The notes under the pieces: model-generated | The model's database searches: none | What the model was told of the DNA's origin: nothing | Seen by the model: the letters and a program-made list of their open reading frames with translations, nothing else | Position numbers and translations under genes: made by a program | Origin: Acidobacteriota bacterium | GTDB taxonomy: Bacteria > Acidobacteriota > Terriglobia > Terriglobales > SCQP01 | Direction: 5' to 3' | DNA: 38,170 nt | Assembly: GCA_027315185.1 (NCBI GenBank) | Contig: DAHUYO010000025.1 | Coordinates: forward strand, 3,593-41,762 | Part shown: piece by piece, positions 22,409 through 31,884 of the stretch | How the letters are laid out: every line of letters starts with the position of its first letter | Numbering within the stretch: the stretch's first letter is position 1

Positions 22409-24639
22409 GCCAATGGGGCGACCTGCGGCATCCGCGCGATGAGGCGGCGGCCGCCGCCGCGCGTCCGGAGATCGAGCCGGAACGCTATGAAATGACCGAA
22501 GGCGCGGCCTATCATTTCGGCGTCGGCCGGCGGGATTTTTTCCGCGTCACCGGCGCCGGCATCGTCGTCTTCGGCGTGCTCAGCCAGACGGCGGCGGCCC
22601 AGGAGGCGCCGGCGCCGGGAGATGTCCAGCGGCGCGGCGCGGCGCAAGGCGAATCGGGATTCGCCGCCGAAGAGGCGCTGCCGGAAAATATCGGCGCCTG
22701 GCTGCATATCGCGCCCAGCGGCGCGGTGACGGTGTTCACCGGCAAGGTGGAGGTGGGCCAAGGGGTGCGCACGTCGCTGGCGCAGGAAGTGGCGCAGGAA
22801 CTGGCCGTGCCGTTGGCGCGGGTGAGCATGGTCATGGGCGACACGGCGCGCACGCCGTTCGACATGGGCACCTTCGGCAGCCGCACCACGCCGACCATGG
22901 GGCAGCGGCTGCGGCACGTGGCGGCGGCGGCGCGGCAGCTTTTGCTGCAACTGGCGGCGCAGCACTGGGGCCTGCCAGCGGCGGCGGCGCGGCATTTGCG
23001 CGCCGAGGCGGGCGCGGTCGTGGATCCCCAGACCGGGCAGGGGCTGAGCTATGGCGCGCTGGCGCGGAACCGGGAACTGGCGGCGGCGACCTATTTCCGC
23101 CAGGGCGGCCTGACGCCCGCCGTGGATTGGACCATCGCCGGGCGCAGCGTGCCCAAGGTCAACGGCCGCGCGGTGGTCACCGGCGAGTTCCGCTATCCTT
23201 CCGACCAGACCCTGCCAGGCGCGCAATACGGCAAGGTCATCCGGCCGCCAGCGTTTGGCTGCCGGCTGGAACATGTGGACGCCGGCGCCGCGCGGCAGCT
23301 GCCGGGCGTGACGGTGGTGCGGGACGGCGATTTTCTCGGCGTCACGGCGCCCACGCTGGCGGCGGCGGAGCGGGCCGCCCGTGCGGTGAAGGCGTCGTGG
23401 ACGCCGGCGCCGGCGCAGCCCTCCAATGCCGACTTGTTTGCGTATCTGCGCGCCCACGCCCAGACACCGGAGGCCCCGGCTCTTCAGCTGCGCGGCTCGA
23501 TGGCCGCGGGGCTGCGCGCCGCCGCGCACCGGCAACGCGCCACCTACACCATCGCCTACATCCAGCACGCGCCGATGGAAACGCGCGCCGCGCTGGCGGA
23601 ATGGCGCGACGGCGGGGTCACCGTTTGGACCGGCACGCAGCGGCCCTTCGCCACCCGCGACGCCCTGGCCGAAGCGTTTCACCTGCCGCGCGACAAAGCG
23701 CGGGTGCTGGTGCCCGATACCGGCGACGCCTTTGGCGGCAAGCACACGCCGGAGGCGGCGCTGGAGGCGGCGCGGCTGGCGCGCGGCGCGGGCAAGCCGG
23801 TGCGCCTGCAATGGAGCCGGGAGGAGGAGTTCACCTGGGCCTATTTCCGCCCCGCCGGCGTCATTGACATCCGCTGCGGCGCCGCCGCCGACGGCCGCCT
23901 CACCGCATGGGAGTTTCACAACTACAACTCCGGCGGAGCGGCGATTGGCACGCCGTACGAAGTTGAAAACCAGCTCATCGCCTTCCATCCATGCGAGCAT
24001 CCGCTGCGCCAAGGCTCCTATCGCGCCCTGGCGGCGACGGCCAACCATTTCGCCCGGGAGTCGCAGATGGATGAGCTGGCCCATGCGGTAGGGATGGATC
24101 CGATTGAGTTCCGGCTGAAGAATCTGCGCGACGAGCGTCTGCGCGCCGTCTACCAGGCCGCGGCGCGGGCTTTCGGCTGGCCGGGCAAAAAGACGCGGCC
24201 GGGGCAGGGCTTCGGTTTCGGCGGCGGCACGGAGAAAGGCGGCCGCGTGGCCACCTGCGCCGAAATTGTCATGCACGGCGGCCAGGTCGAGGTGCGGCGC
24301 CTGGTGACCGCCTGGGAGAGCGGCGCCATTATTGACCCCGACAATTTGCGCAATCAAATCACCGGCGCGGCGATCATGGGCTTGGGCGGGGCGCTATTCG
24401 AAGAGGTCGAATTCGCGGCCGGGAAGGTTCACACCGACCGTTTCAGCCGCTATCCGGTGCCGCGCTTTTCCGGCTTGCCAGCCATCGAAGCCGTGCTGGT
24501 GAACCGTCCGGATCTGCCGCCCGCCGGGGCGGGGGAGATCCCGCTGGTGGGCGTCGCTCCGGCGCTCGCTAACGCCATCTTTGACGCCACCGGCGAGCGC
24601 CGGCGCCACATGCCGCTGGCCAGAAGCTCGCGCGTCTAG
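22405..24639 (+). CDS. Molybdopterin-binding subunit of an isoquinoline 1-oxidoreductase-like / aldehyde oxidase enzyme (IorB-like)
   Basis: The 744-residue product has a twin-arginine motif GRRDFFRVTGAG at residues 41-52 after a long hydrophilic start, then a hydrophobic core and AAAQ. Tat export of a folded cofactor-loaded enzyme to the periplasm is likely. Cofactor-binding motifs include KVEVGQGVRTSLAQ, GTFGSRTTPTMG, DAFGGKHTPEAAL and RQGSYRALAATANHFARES. The catalytic Glu is E711 in GAGEIPLVG. IorB-type enzymes oxidise N-heterocycles or aldehydes; the substrate cannot be told. No FAD subunit, cytochrome c subunit or CoxF/XdhC-type maturase gene lies within the window. It is translationally coupled to the [2Fe-2S] subunit. 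Confidence 0.9.
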   Translation: MSQWGDLRHPRDEAAAAAARPEIEPERYEMTEGAAYHFGVGRRDFFRVTGAGIVVFGVLSQTAAAQEAPAPGDVQRRGAAQGESGFAAEEALPENIGAWLHIAPSGAVTVFTGKVEVGQGVRTSLAQEVAQELAVPLARVSMVMGDTARTPFDMGTFGSRTTPTMGQRLRHVAAAARQLLLQLAAQHWGLPAAAARHLRAEAGAVVDPQTGQGLSYGALARNRELAAATYFRQGGLTPAVDWTIAGRSVPKVNGRAVVTGEFRYPSDQTLPGAQYGKVIRPPAFGCRLEHVDAGAARQLPGVTVVRDGDFLGVTAPTLAAAERAARAVKASWTPAPAQPSNADLFAYLRAHAQTPEAPALQLRGSMAAGLRAAAHRQRATYTIAYIQHAPMETRAALAEWRDGGVTVWTGTQRPFATRDALAEAFHLPRDKARVLVPDTGDAFGGKHTPEAALEAARLARGAGKPVRLQWSREEEFTWAYFRPAGVIDIRCGAAADGRLTAWEFHNYNSGGAAIGTPYEVENQLIAFHPCEHPLRQGSYRALAATANHFARESQMDELAHAVGMDPIEFRLKNLRDERLRAVYQAAARAFGWPGKKTRPGQGFGFGGGTEKGGRVATCAEIVMHGGQVEVRRLVTAWESGAIIDPDNLRNQITGAAIMGLGGALFEEVEFAAGKVHTDRFSRYPVPRFSGLPAIEAVLVNRPDLPPAGAGEIPLVGVAPALANAIFDATGERRRHMPLARSSRV

Positions 24640-24740
24640 CCGCGCGCCGCGGGTCCCGGTGTTCCGCTGCCGCCCATCCAGCGCGGTTAACTAGTCGGCC
24701 AATGGCCGCCGCGGCGCGTGATCCCGGCGCGGCGTCGTGG

Positions 24741-24746
24741 TAAACT
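24741..24746 (+). promoter_or_regulatory. Putative -10 box of the M61 peptidase gene
   Basis: TAAACT, about 60 bases before the ATG at 24806. The same hexamer precedes two other genes of this window. No -35 box is clear. Confidence 0.3.
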
Positions 24747-24805
24747 CCTGCGCGGTTCCAGTTATTCGGTTCAGATCATTCGATTTCGACCAGGACGGTT
24801 CCGCC

Positions 24806-26698
24806 ATGTCCTTCGCAGGTTCTCCCTCCGCCGGTTCGCGCGCTCCCCGTTGGCTCTTGGCCGTAACCGCCGCCGCTCTGCTGGCGGGCGCGGCGTGGGC
24901 GCAAAACAGCCCGATCGCATTGACCCTGGATGCGCGGCAGGCGCCGATCAAGATCGTCAAAAGCGATGAAGCGATTCCGGTGCGGCCGGGACCACTGACG
25001 CTGTATTACCCGAAATGGATACCCGGCGAGCACGCCCCCGACGGTCCCATCGTCAATCTCACCGGGCTGAAGTTCACGGGCAACGGCAAGCGCATTGCCT
25101 GGCGGCGCGACCTGCTGGACGTGTTCACCTTCCATCTCACCATTCCCGCCGGCGTGCACGTTCTGCATGCGCATTTCGATTATTTGGAGCCCAGCGGCGG
25201 GCCGTATTCCGAGGGCGCCTCCGCCACCGACAAGCTGATCATCGTCAGCTGGAACCAGAATCTGCTCTATCCCGCGGGCACGCCGGCGCAGCAGATCATC
25301 TTCCATCCGCGGCTGATCCTGCCGCGGGGCTGGAAGCACGGCACCGCGCTGCCGCAGTTGGCGCGGCGTGGCGAAACCATCATCTTCAAACCCGTGGCGC
25401 TGAACCGGCTGGTGGATTCACCGGTGATCGCCGGGCAATATTACCGCGCCTACAACATCACCCCGCCGGGCGAGCCGATTCACCATGAAATTGACATCGT
25501 CGGCGACAGTTTGGCGGCGGTGCAATTGCAGCCGGCGCTGCAAAAGGACCTGACCAATCTGGTCTACCAGGCGGGCAAGCTGTTCGGCGCGCGCCATTAC
25601 CGCGATTACCATTTCCTGTTCACCGTCAGCAATCACGTCGCCCACTTCGGCTTGGAGCACCATGAGTCGGACGACAGCCGGCTGCCGGAGGACACGCTGG
25701 AAGGGCCGCATGCCGCCTATGCGCTGGGCGGGCTGCTGCCGCATGAATACGTGCATAGCTGGAACGGCAAGTTCCGCCGGCCGAAGGATCTGTCGCCGGC
25801 GTATTACGAGGCGCCGCAGGAGACCAACCTGCTGTGGGTGTACGAGGGCCTGACGGACTTTCTGGGCAATGTGCTGGCCACGCGCAGCGGCTTGTGGACG
25901 CAAGCGGAGTATCACCAGTGGATCGCCGACATTTCCGCGGAGCTGGGGCCCGGCCGCCCCGGGCGCACCTGGCGGCCGTTGCTGGACACGGCGGCGGCGG
26001 AGCCCGGCGAAAGCGGCTTCGCCCCCGGCTGGCTGAACTGGCGGCGGGGCGTGGACTATTACGAGGAAGGCGATTTGCTGTGGCTGGAGGTGGACACCAT
26101 CATTCACCGCGTCACAGGCGGCCGCAAGGACATTGACGATTTCTGCCACTATTTCTACGGCGGGCCGAACCGCGGGCCGCAGTTGAAGACCTATACCTTC
26201 CAGCAGTTGGTCGCCGCGTTGAACCATGTGGCGCCGTACGACTGGGCGGCATTTTTCCACCGCCGGCTGGATTCGCTGTCGCCGCGGGCGCCGGTCCAGG
26301 GGGTCGAGGCGGCGGGCTGGAAAACCGTCTACACCGCGCAGCCGGTGGCCGCTAGCCGCGGCTTCCGCGGCGGCGTCAACGCCGCCTACTCGCTCGGTTT
26401 GGAGCTGGGCGATAACGGCCAGGTCTACGATTCCATCGTCGGCAGCCCGGCTTTCCGCGCCGGCATCACCTCCGGCATGCAGGTGGTGGGCGTCAACGGC
26501 AAGAAGTTCACGCCCCAGGACTTCAGTAACGCCCTCCAAGCGACCGCGCGGCGGCAGCCGATGACGCTGCTCTATTTGAACGACGATTACTATCACACCG
26601 CGCACGTCCACTATTTCGGCGGCCCGCGCTATCCGCATTTGGCGCGAGAGCCGGGCATAAGTGATTTTTTGGACAACGACATCCTGCGTTCGCGGTAA
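24806..26698 (+). CDS. M61-family glycyl-type metallopeptidase with PDZ domain
   Basis: The 630-residue product has a signal peptide (SRAPRWLLAVTAAALLAGAAWAQ, seen in parts: RWLLAVTAAALLAG). An N-terminal beta domain of ~200 residues contains YYPKWIPGEHAPDGP. The thermolysin-like catalytic domain has zinc motif H313-E-Y-V-H317 followed by SWNGK, with E347 in YEGLTDF as the probable third ligand. A PDZ domain near 530-600 has the carboxylate loop region SLGLELGDNG and GITSGMQVVGVNGKKF. M61 enzymes such as Sphingomonas glycyl aminopeptidase are periplasmic or exported. A GTG at 24737 would extend the frame, but its translation is not signal-like. The gene is probably transcribed alone. Confidence 0.92.
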   Translation: MSFAGSPSAGSRAPRWLLAVTAAALLAGAAWAQNSPIALTLDARQAPIKIVKSDEAIPVRPGPLTLYYPKWIPGEHAPDGPIVNLTGLKFTGNGKRIAWRRDLLDVFTFHLTIPAGVHVLHAHFDYLEPSGGPYSEGASATDKLIIVSWNQNLLYPAGTPAQQIIFHPRLILPRGWKHGTALPQLARRGETIIFKPVALNRLVDSPVIAGQYYRAYNITPPGEPIHHEIDIVGDSLAAVQLQPALQKDLTNLVYQAGKLFGARHYRDYHFLFTVSNHVAHFGLEHHESDDSRLPEDTLEGPHAAYALGGLLPHEYVHSWNGKFRRPKDLSPAYYEAPQETNLLWVYEGLTDFLGNVLATRSGLWTQAEYHQWIADISAELGPGRPGRTWRPLLDTAAAEPGESGFAPGWLNWRRGVDYYEEGDLLWLEVDTIIHRVTGGRKDIDDFCHYFYGGPNRGPQLKTYTFQQLVAALNHVAPYDWAAFFHRRLDSLSPRAPVQGVEAAGWKTVYTAQPVAASRGFRGGVNAAYSLGLELGDNGQVYDSIVGSPAFRAGITSGMQVVGVNGKKFTPQDFSNALQATARRQPMTLLYLNDDYYHTAHVHYFGGPRYPHLAREPGISDFLDNDILRSR

Positions 26699-26739
26699 AT
26701 CGGCTGTGCGCGGACGGGGCGGCGGCGCACGGCGGCTGG

Positions 26740-26745
26740 TAGTCT
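26740..26745 (+). promoter_or_regulatory. Putative -10 box of the MFS gene (leaderless arrangement)
   Basis: TAGTCT, then 7 bases (TAAATAG), then ATG at 26753. The local A+T-rich patch and the lack of any Shine-Dalgarno sequence suggest a leaderless transcript. Confidence 0.4.
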
Positions 26746-26752
26746 TAAATAG

Positions 26753-27955
26753 ATGTCGCCAACCCACCGGCCTCCACGCCTCGCGGCGCCACCAGCCGCA
26801 AGCACCGCCGGTTTGTGGTGGCTGGGCGCGTTCCGGTTCAGCCGCGCGTTGGCGGCGGGGCTGATCTCCATCGCCTTTCCGTATCTGGTGCTGCAGCGGT
26901 ATACGGCGGTGGAATTGGGCTTCATCTATACCGCCGCCTCCTTTGCCACGGCGGGTTTGGGCTTGGCGGTCGGGTTTCTGACCGATCTTTGGGGCAAGAA
27001 GCGGACTTTGGTGCTGGTCGGCGCCACGTTGCCGCTCAGCGCCGCCCTGGTCTATTTATTTCCGACATTGGGCGGACTATTCGTGGCGGCGATGGTGGGC
27101 GGCTACTCGGCTACCGGTTCGCTGGCCGGCGGCGGCGTCGGCGGTGCGGCGCAGCCGATCCAAAGCGTGGTCATCGCGGTCCTTACCCGCCCCGACCAGC
27201 GCACGTTCTTTTTCTCGCTGTTCGCCTTTCTCAGCGGCATGATCGCCGCCGGCGGCTCGCTCTGGGCCGGAGCGTTCGACGTCCACACCGCGTTTGCCGT
27301 CGCCGGGGGAATCTCCCTGGTGGGGTTGCTTTGCTTGTGGCCGCTGCACGTGGAGGAAACCCGCGGCAATATCCGCCGCATGCCCAGCTTGAAGGTGGTC
27401 AGCCAGTTTTCCATCACCGGCACGCTGAACGGCTTTTCCCAGGGCTTGGTGGTTCCGTTTCTGATTCCATTCTTCGTTATCGTCTACCATCTGCCCGAAT
27501 CGCGGATGGCGGTCTACGCCTTTATTGGCGGCGTCCTAGGCGCCTTCGCGCTGTTCGCGGCGCCGGTGCTGGAGCGTCGCTGGGGTTTCGTCCGCGCCAT
27601 CGCCGTTACCCGCGGCATCGGCGCGGGGCTCATTTTGCTGCTGCCGTTTTGGCACCTGTTGGCGGTAGCCTTGGCGGTGTATGTGCTGACTCCGGCGCTG
27701 CGGGTGGCGGCGGTGCCGGCGCAGCAAACCGCCATCACCGAACTGGTGACCCCCGAAGAGCGCGGGCGGGCGCTGGGGCTCAATCAGGTGACCCGGCTCA
27801 GCGCCTCTGCCGGCGCGGTCAGCATTACCGGGCTCAGCTTCGGCGCGGCGGACTTCGCGCTGCCGTTTATCGGCTACGCCGCCGTGGTGCTGGTGAATAT
27901 CGGTTTGTATTTCCGCTTTTTCGGCAGCGGCCGTCCGGCCGATGTGGAAGCCTAG
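26753..27955 (+). CDS. Major facilitator superfamily transporter
   Basis: The 400-residue product is an inner-membrane protein with about 12 helices in two halves. The MFS loop 2-3 motif appears as GFLTDLWGKKRTL near residue 74 (G-x-x-x-D-x-x-G-K/R-K/R). A central charged loop (HVEETRGNIRRMPSLKV, near 203) separates the halves. The C-terminal repeat includes VTPEERGRALGLNQVTRL near 328. The substrate is unknown; MFS efflux pumps of this length are common. It follows the M61 gene by 54 bases but seems to have its own start signal. It converges on the 2-oxoglutarate dehydrogenase gene with only 28 bases between stops and no obvious terminator. Confidence 0.9.
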   Translation: MSPTHRPPRLAAPPAASTAGLWWLGAFRFSRALAAGLISIAFPYLVLQRYTAVELGFIYTAASFATAGLGLAVGFLTDLWGKKRTLVLVGATLPLSAALVYLFPTLGGLFVAAMVGGYSATGSLAGGGVGGAAQPIQSVVIAVLTRPDQRTFFFSLFAFLSGMIAAGGSLWAGAFDVHTAFAVAGGISLVGLLCLWPLHVEETRGNIRRMPSLKVVSQFSITGTLNGFSQGLVVPFLIPFFVIVYHLPESRMAVYAFIGGVLGAFALFAAPVLERRWGFVRAIAVTRGIGAGLILLLPFWHLLAVALAVYVLTPALRVAAVPAQQTAITELVTPEERGRALGLNQVTRLSASAGAVSITGLSFGAADFALPFIGYAAVVLVNIGLYFRFFGSGRPADVEA

Positions 27956-27983
27956 CCACCGCCGGCCGCGGGTCGAGGGCGGA

Positions 27984-30900
27984 TTAGCGCCCGCCGCCCA
28001 GCGCAGCCGCCACCAATGCCGCCTGCTCTTTCTGGTGGCGGCGCAGCGAACCGGTGGCCGGGCTGGCGGCCGCGTCGCGGCCGGCATAGGCCAGCAGACG
28101 CTCCCGGCCCAGCAGCGCGCCGAGTTGCGCCTGCATATAGCGCCAGGGGCCCATGTTCGCCGGCTCTTCCTGCGCCCATGCCCATTCCGCCGCCGCCGCG
28201 TGCCGTTCCAGTTCGGCCCGCAGTTCGGCCGCCGGCAGGGGATACAGCCGCTCGACGCGCACGATGGCGATACGGTCATCAGCGCCCAGCTCGGCGCGCG
28301 CCTTCACCAGGTCGTAGTAGATTTTGCCGGAGCAAAATACCACCCGCTGCGCCGCCCCTGCCGCCGGATCGCCCAGCACCGGATGGAACGCTCCCTGGGT
28401 GAATTCGGCGAAGGGCGAGGCTGCGTCCGGGTGGCGCAGCAGGCTCTTGGGCGTGAAGACCACTAGCGGCCGCCGCGCCGCGGGCGCCTGCCGCGCCGCC
28501 AGTGCCTGCCGCCGCAGCAGGTGGAAGTACTGCGCCGCCGTGGTGCAGTTGGCGATGATCAAATTGTCCTCCGCAGCCAGTTGCAGAAACCGCTCGACGC
28601 GGGCGCTGGAGTGTTCCGGTCCCTGGCCCTCGTAGCCATGCGGCAGCAGCAGCACCAAGCCGCTGGGCTGGCCCCATTTGGCGGCGGAGACGCTGACAAA
28701 CTGGTCCATCACCACCTGGGCGCCGTTGGCGAAGTCGCCGAACTGCGCCTCCCACAGCACCAGAGCCTGCGGCGACTTCAGCGCGTAGCCGAACTCGAAG
28801 CCCAGCGCCGCTTCCTCCGACAGCAGGCTGTCATGCACGGCAAACGGCGCGTGCGCTCCCGGCACATGCTGCAAGGGAATGTAGGCGCCGCCGCTCTGGT
28901 AATCGAACAGCACCGAATGTCGCTGGCTGAAGGTGCCCCGGGCGGTGTCCTGCCCGGTTAGCCGCACCCCCACGCCGGCGCGCAGCAGCGTGCCGAAGGC
29001 CAGAGCCTCGGCCAGCGACCAGTCCACCGCGCCGCGCTCGCGCACGGCTTCCACCCGCCGGCCGGCCCATTTTTCCAGCTTGGGATGCATGTGGAAGCCG
29101 GCGGGCAGCTGCGCCAGCGTCTCGCCCACCGCCGCCAGGTCCGCCTCCGCCGCCGCGGTGGGCACGCCGGCAGGCGCCAGCGGCGCCGCAGGGGCGTGGT
29201 CCTCGTGCTCATGGCCGTTGGCGGGGCTTTCGGTGAACTGGCGCCGGACTTCGGCAACCAACTCCTCCGCCTGTGCCGCCGTCACCAAGCCCTCGGCCGC
29301 CAGGTGCTCGGCGTAGATTTGCCGCACCGGCGGATGGTGGTCAATATTGCGGTACAAAACCGGTTGCGTCAGGCTGGGGTCGTCGCCTTCGTTGTGCCCA
29401 TGGCGGCGATAACAAACCAAATCCACCACGACGTCGCGGTGGAACTCCTGGCGGAAAGCGAAGGCCAACTCGATGGCCCGCACTACCGCCTCCGGGTCAT
29501 CGCCATTGACATGCCAAATCGGCGCCTGCACCATCCGCGCCACGTCGGTGGAGTACAGTGTGGAGCGGGCGTCGGTGGGCGCGGTGGTGAAGCCGATGCG
29601 GTTATTCACCACGATATGCACCGTGCCGCCGGTGCGGTAACCGTCCAACTGCGACAGGTTCAGCGTTTCCGCCACCACGCCCTGCCCGGCGAAGGCGGCG
29701 TCGCCGTGGATCAACACGGGCAGCACCAGCCGGCCGTTGGGCGTGTCTTGCAGCGCCTCTTGCCGCGCCCGCGCCTGCCCTTCCAGCACCGGATCCACCG
29801 CCTCCAGATGGCTGGGATTGGGGCTGACGCTGACCTCCAGCGGCCTGCCGTCCGGGCCGCGGAACCAGCCCTCCGCGCCGATGTGATATTTGACGTCGCC
29901 GCTGCCTTCGACGCTGTCGGGATCGGCGTCCTCGAATTTGGAAAAGACCGCGTTCATGCCCTTCCCGACGATGTTGGTCAGCACGTTCAGCCGGCCGCGG
30001 TGGGACATGCCCACCATGGCTTCGCGCATGCCCGCTTCCAGCGCCAGTTCGCAGAGGCGATGCAGCGCCGGAATCAGCGCTTCGCCGCCCTCCAGCGAAA
30101 AGCGCTTATGGCCGACGTAGCGCGTGTGCAGCAGCCGCTCGAACTGCTCCGCTTGCGTCAGCTGCCGCAAAATCCGCTGCTTGAGCTCCGGCGCCAGCGG
30201 CCAGGCGTTGCGGCTGGGCTCCATGTGCCCGGTCAGCCATTGCCGCTGCTCCAGCGCCTGGATGTGCATGAACTCGCAGGCCAGCTTGCCGCAGTAGGTG
30301 GCTTGCAAGTTGGCCAAAATCTCCCGCAGCGGCTGCATCCGGTGCGTGCCGCGTTCGCCGCCCGGCGCCAGGAAATGCCGGTCCAAATCCCACAGCGTCA
30401 GCCCGTAAAACGCCGGGTCCAACTCGGGATGGGCGATCGGATGGAACTCCAGCGGGTCGGTGTCCGCCAGCAGATGCCCGCGCACGCGGTATGCATGCAC
30501 CAGTTGGAACACCGCCGCCTGCCGCCGCACCTCGGCGTCGTCGTGCCGCCGCGCGCTCGCCGCCGTGGCCGCCGCCGCCGTCCACCGCGCCGGCTGCAAC
30601 GGCGCGCCAACGGCATGGAAAATCTCGTCGTAGAAGCCGTCCTGACCCAGCAAAAACTGCTCGATGCGGGCCAAGAACGCCCCCGACTCCGCCCCCTGCA
30701 CCACGCGGTGGTCGTAGGTGCAGGCCAGCGTCATCGTTTTGCCAATGCCCAACTCCTCCAGCGTGCTCTCCGCCACCGCCTCGAAGCCCGGCGGATACGC
30801 CATGGCGCCGACTGCAATGATCGCGCCTTGGCCGGGCATCAGCCGCGGCACCGAGGCGCGCGTGCCCAGCGTGCCGGGGTTGGTCAGCGAAATCGTCGCC

Positions 30901-31727
30901 CCTTGCAAATCGTCCGGTGAAAGCTTGCCGCCGCGCGCTCCGCGGATCACGCGCTCGCATTCCGCCATGAAGGCGGCGAAGTCCATCGCCTCGGCGCGCT
31001 TCACCACCGGCACCAAAAGCTGCCGCCCGCCGCCCTTGGCCTCCACATCCACCGCCAAGCCCAAGGAAACATGCCCGCGGACCAGCCGCGCCGGCCCGCC
31101 CTCCGCCTCGGTATAGGCGGAGTTGATGTTGGGAAACTCACTCAGCGCCCGCACCAGGGCCCAGCCCAGCAGCGGCGTGTAGGACAGCTTTTGTCCATGT
31201 TCGGCCAAATGGCGGTTCAGGATCTGCCGGTTCTCCTCCAACAGGCGCGAGGCGATGGCGCGTTGCGAGGTCGCCGTCGGCACCGTCAAGCTGGCGTTCA
31301 TGTTCGCCGCCAGCCGCGCCGCGCCGCCGCGCATGGGTTCGGTGCGGTCGTCCGCCTGCGGAACGGGCCAAATCGCGGCGGTGGGACGGGGCGCCGGCGG
31401 CATCGGTGCCGCGGTTTGCGCTGCTCGCGAGCCGGGCTGCGGCCGCACGGCGGAAACAGGCTCGGCGGCTACCTCAATCGGCGGTTCCATCACCGGCAGT
31501 TCCGCCGGCGCGACGGCAAGGATGTCCTCGCCGTCGCCGCCGTGGCCGTCGGCGCCATCCCGCCCTAGGCGTTGCAGCAGTTCGTCAAACGCCGCACGCC
31601 ACTGCTCCGGCACCGCAAGGCGGTTGCTGCGATAGGCCTGGTACAGCTCGGCGGCATAGCCTTCATTGGGTCCCAAGGACTCCAAAAAGGCCAAGATCTC
31701 GGGGTCGGACTCGGTGGTGGGAGGCAC
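27984..31727 (-). CDS. kgd: Kgd-type 2-oxoglutarate dehydrogenase E1 fused to an E2 succinyltransferase domain
   Basis: The product is 1247 residues from a GTG at 31727; the open frame extends further but its translation there is meaningless. Domain order is that of mycobacterial Kgd and corynebacterial OdhA. A short E1 N-terminal helix pair (FLESLGPNEGYAAELYQAYRSN in parts: ESLGPNEGYAAELYQAYRSN, near residue 14) leads to an acidic/Pro-rich linker. An acyltransferase domain (~130-365) follows, with the active-site Y-D-H-R-V-V-Q-G motif near 340. The thiamine-dependent E1 domain comes last, with HGDAAFAGQG near 675 and NNRIGFTT after it. No lipoyl domain is seen, again as in Kgd. It catalyses 2-oxoglutarate oxidation to succinyl-CoA with a separate lipoylated E2 and Lpd, and can also act as a decarboxylase. 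TATACT upstream is a likely -10 box. Confidence 0.93.
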   Translation of the reverse strand: MPPTTESDPEILAFLESLGPNEGYAAELYQAYRSNRLAVPEQWRAAFDELLQRLGRDGADGHGGDGEDILAVAPAELPVMEPPIEVAAEPVSAVRPQPGSRAAQTAAPMPPAPRPTAAIWPVPQADDRTEPMRGGAARLAANMNASLTVPTATSQRAIASRLLEENRQILNRHLAEHGQKLSYTPLLGWALVRALSEFPNINSAYTEAEGGPARLVRGHVSLGLAVDVEAKGGGRQLLVPVVKRAEAMDFAAFMAECERVIRGARGGKLSPDDLQGATISLTNPGTLGTRASVPRLMPGQGAIIAVGAMAYPPGFEAVAESTLEELGIGKTMTLACTYDHRVVQGAESGAFLARIEQFLLGQDGFYDEIFHAVGAPLQPARWTAAAATAASARRHDDAEVRRQAAVFQLVHAYRVRGHLLADTDPLEFHPIAHPELDPAFYGLTLWDLDRHFLAPGGERGTHRMQPLREILANLQATYCGKLACEFMHIQALEQRQWLTGHMEPSRNAWPLAPELKQRILRQLTQAEQFERLLHTRYVGHKRFSLEGGEALIPALHRLCELALEAGMREAMVGMSHRGRLNVLTNIVGKGMNAVFSKFEDADPDSVEGSGDVKYHIGAEGWFRGPDGRPLEVSVSPNPSHLEAVDPVLEGQARARQEALQDTPNGRLVLPVLIHGDAAFAGQGVVAETLNLSQLDGYRTGGTVHIVVNNRIGFTTAPTDARSTLYSTDVARMVQAPIWHVNGDDPEAVVRAIELAFAFRQEFHRDVVVDLVCYRRHGHNEGDDPSLTQPVLYRNIDHHPPVRQIYAEHLAAEGLVTAAQAEELVAEVRRQFTESPANGHEHEDHAPAAPLAPAGVPTAAAEADLAAVGETLAQLPAGFHMHPKLEKWAGRRVEAVRERGAVDWSLAEALAFGTLLRAGVGVRLTGQDTARGTFSQRHSVLFDYQSGGAYIPLQHVPGAHAPFAVHDSLLSEEAALGFEFGYALKSPQALVLWEAQFGDFANGAQVVMDQFVSVSAAKWGQPSGLVLLLPHGYEGQGPEHSSARVERFLQLAAEDNLIIANCTTAAQYFHLLRRQALAARQAPAARRPLVVFTPKSLLRHPDAASPFAEFTQGAFHPVLGDPAAGAAQRVVFCSGKIYYDLVKARAELGADDRIAIVRVERLYPLPAAELRAELERHAAAAEWAWAQEEPANMGPWRYMQAQLGALLGRERLLAYAGRDAAASPATGSLRRHQKEQAALVAAALGGGR

Positions 31728-31755
31728 GGCAAAGGCTCGGTTTTTCTGCTGTTTC

Positions 31756-31761
31756 AGTATA
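31756..31761 (-). promoter_or_regulatory. Putative -10 box of the 2-oxoglutarate dehydrogenase gene
   Basis: TATACT on the minus strand (five of six consensus bases), 28 bases before the GTG at 31727, gives a short leader of about 20 bases. No -35 box is recognised. It supports the GTG as start rather than more upstream codons of the open frame. Confidence 0.5.
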
Positions 31762-31884
31762 ACAACCGGCTCCCGCGCCCCGCCGTTGGCCCCATTGCCG
31801 CCGCAGGGTCCGGCCGCACACCGTGGGCGCAGGCCGTGCCGGGATCCGGCAAGCGAATGCGAATCCACCGTGGATGCGGCGCCG

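Noticed and set aside
22366-24357. A 663-codon minus-strand open frame opposite the molybdoenzyme large subunit
   Set aside because: His/Arg/Gly-rich shadow translation; the plus strand carries all molybdenum-enzyme motifs.
29085-30920. A 611-codon plus-strand open frame opposite the 2-oxoglutarate dehydrogenase gene
   Set aside because: Shadow of the minus-strand gene; no domain or start signal.
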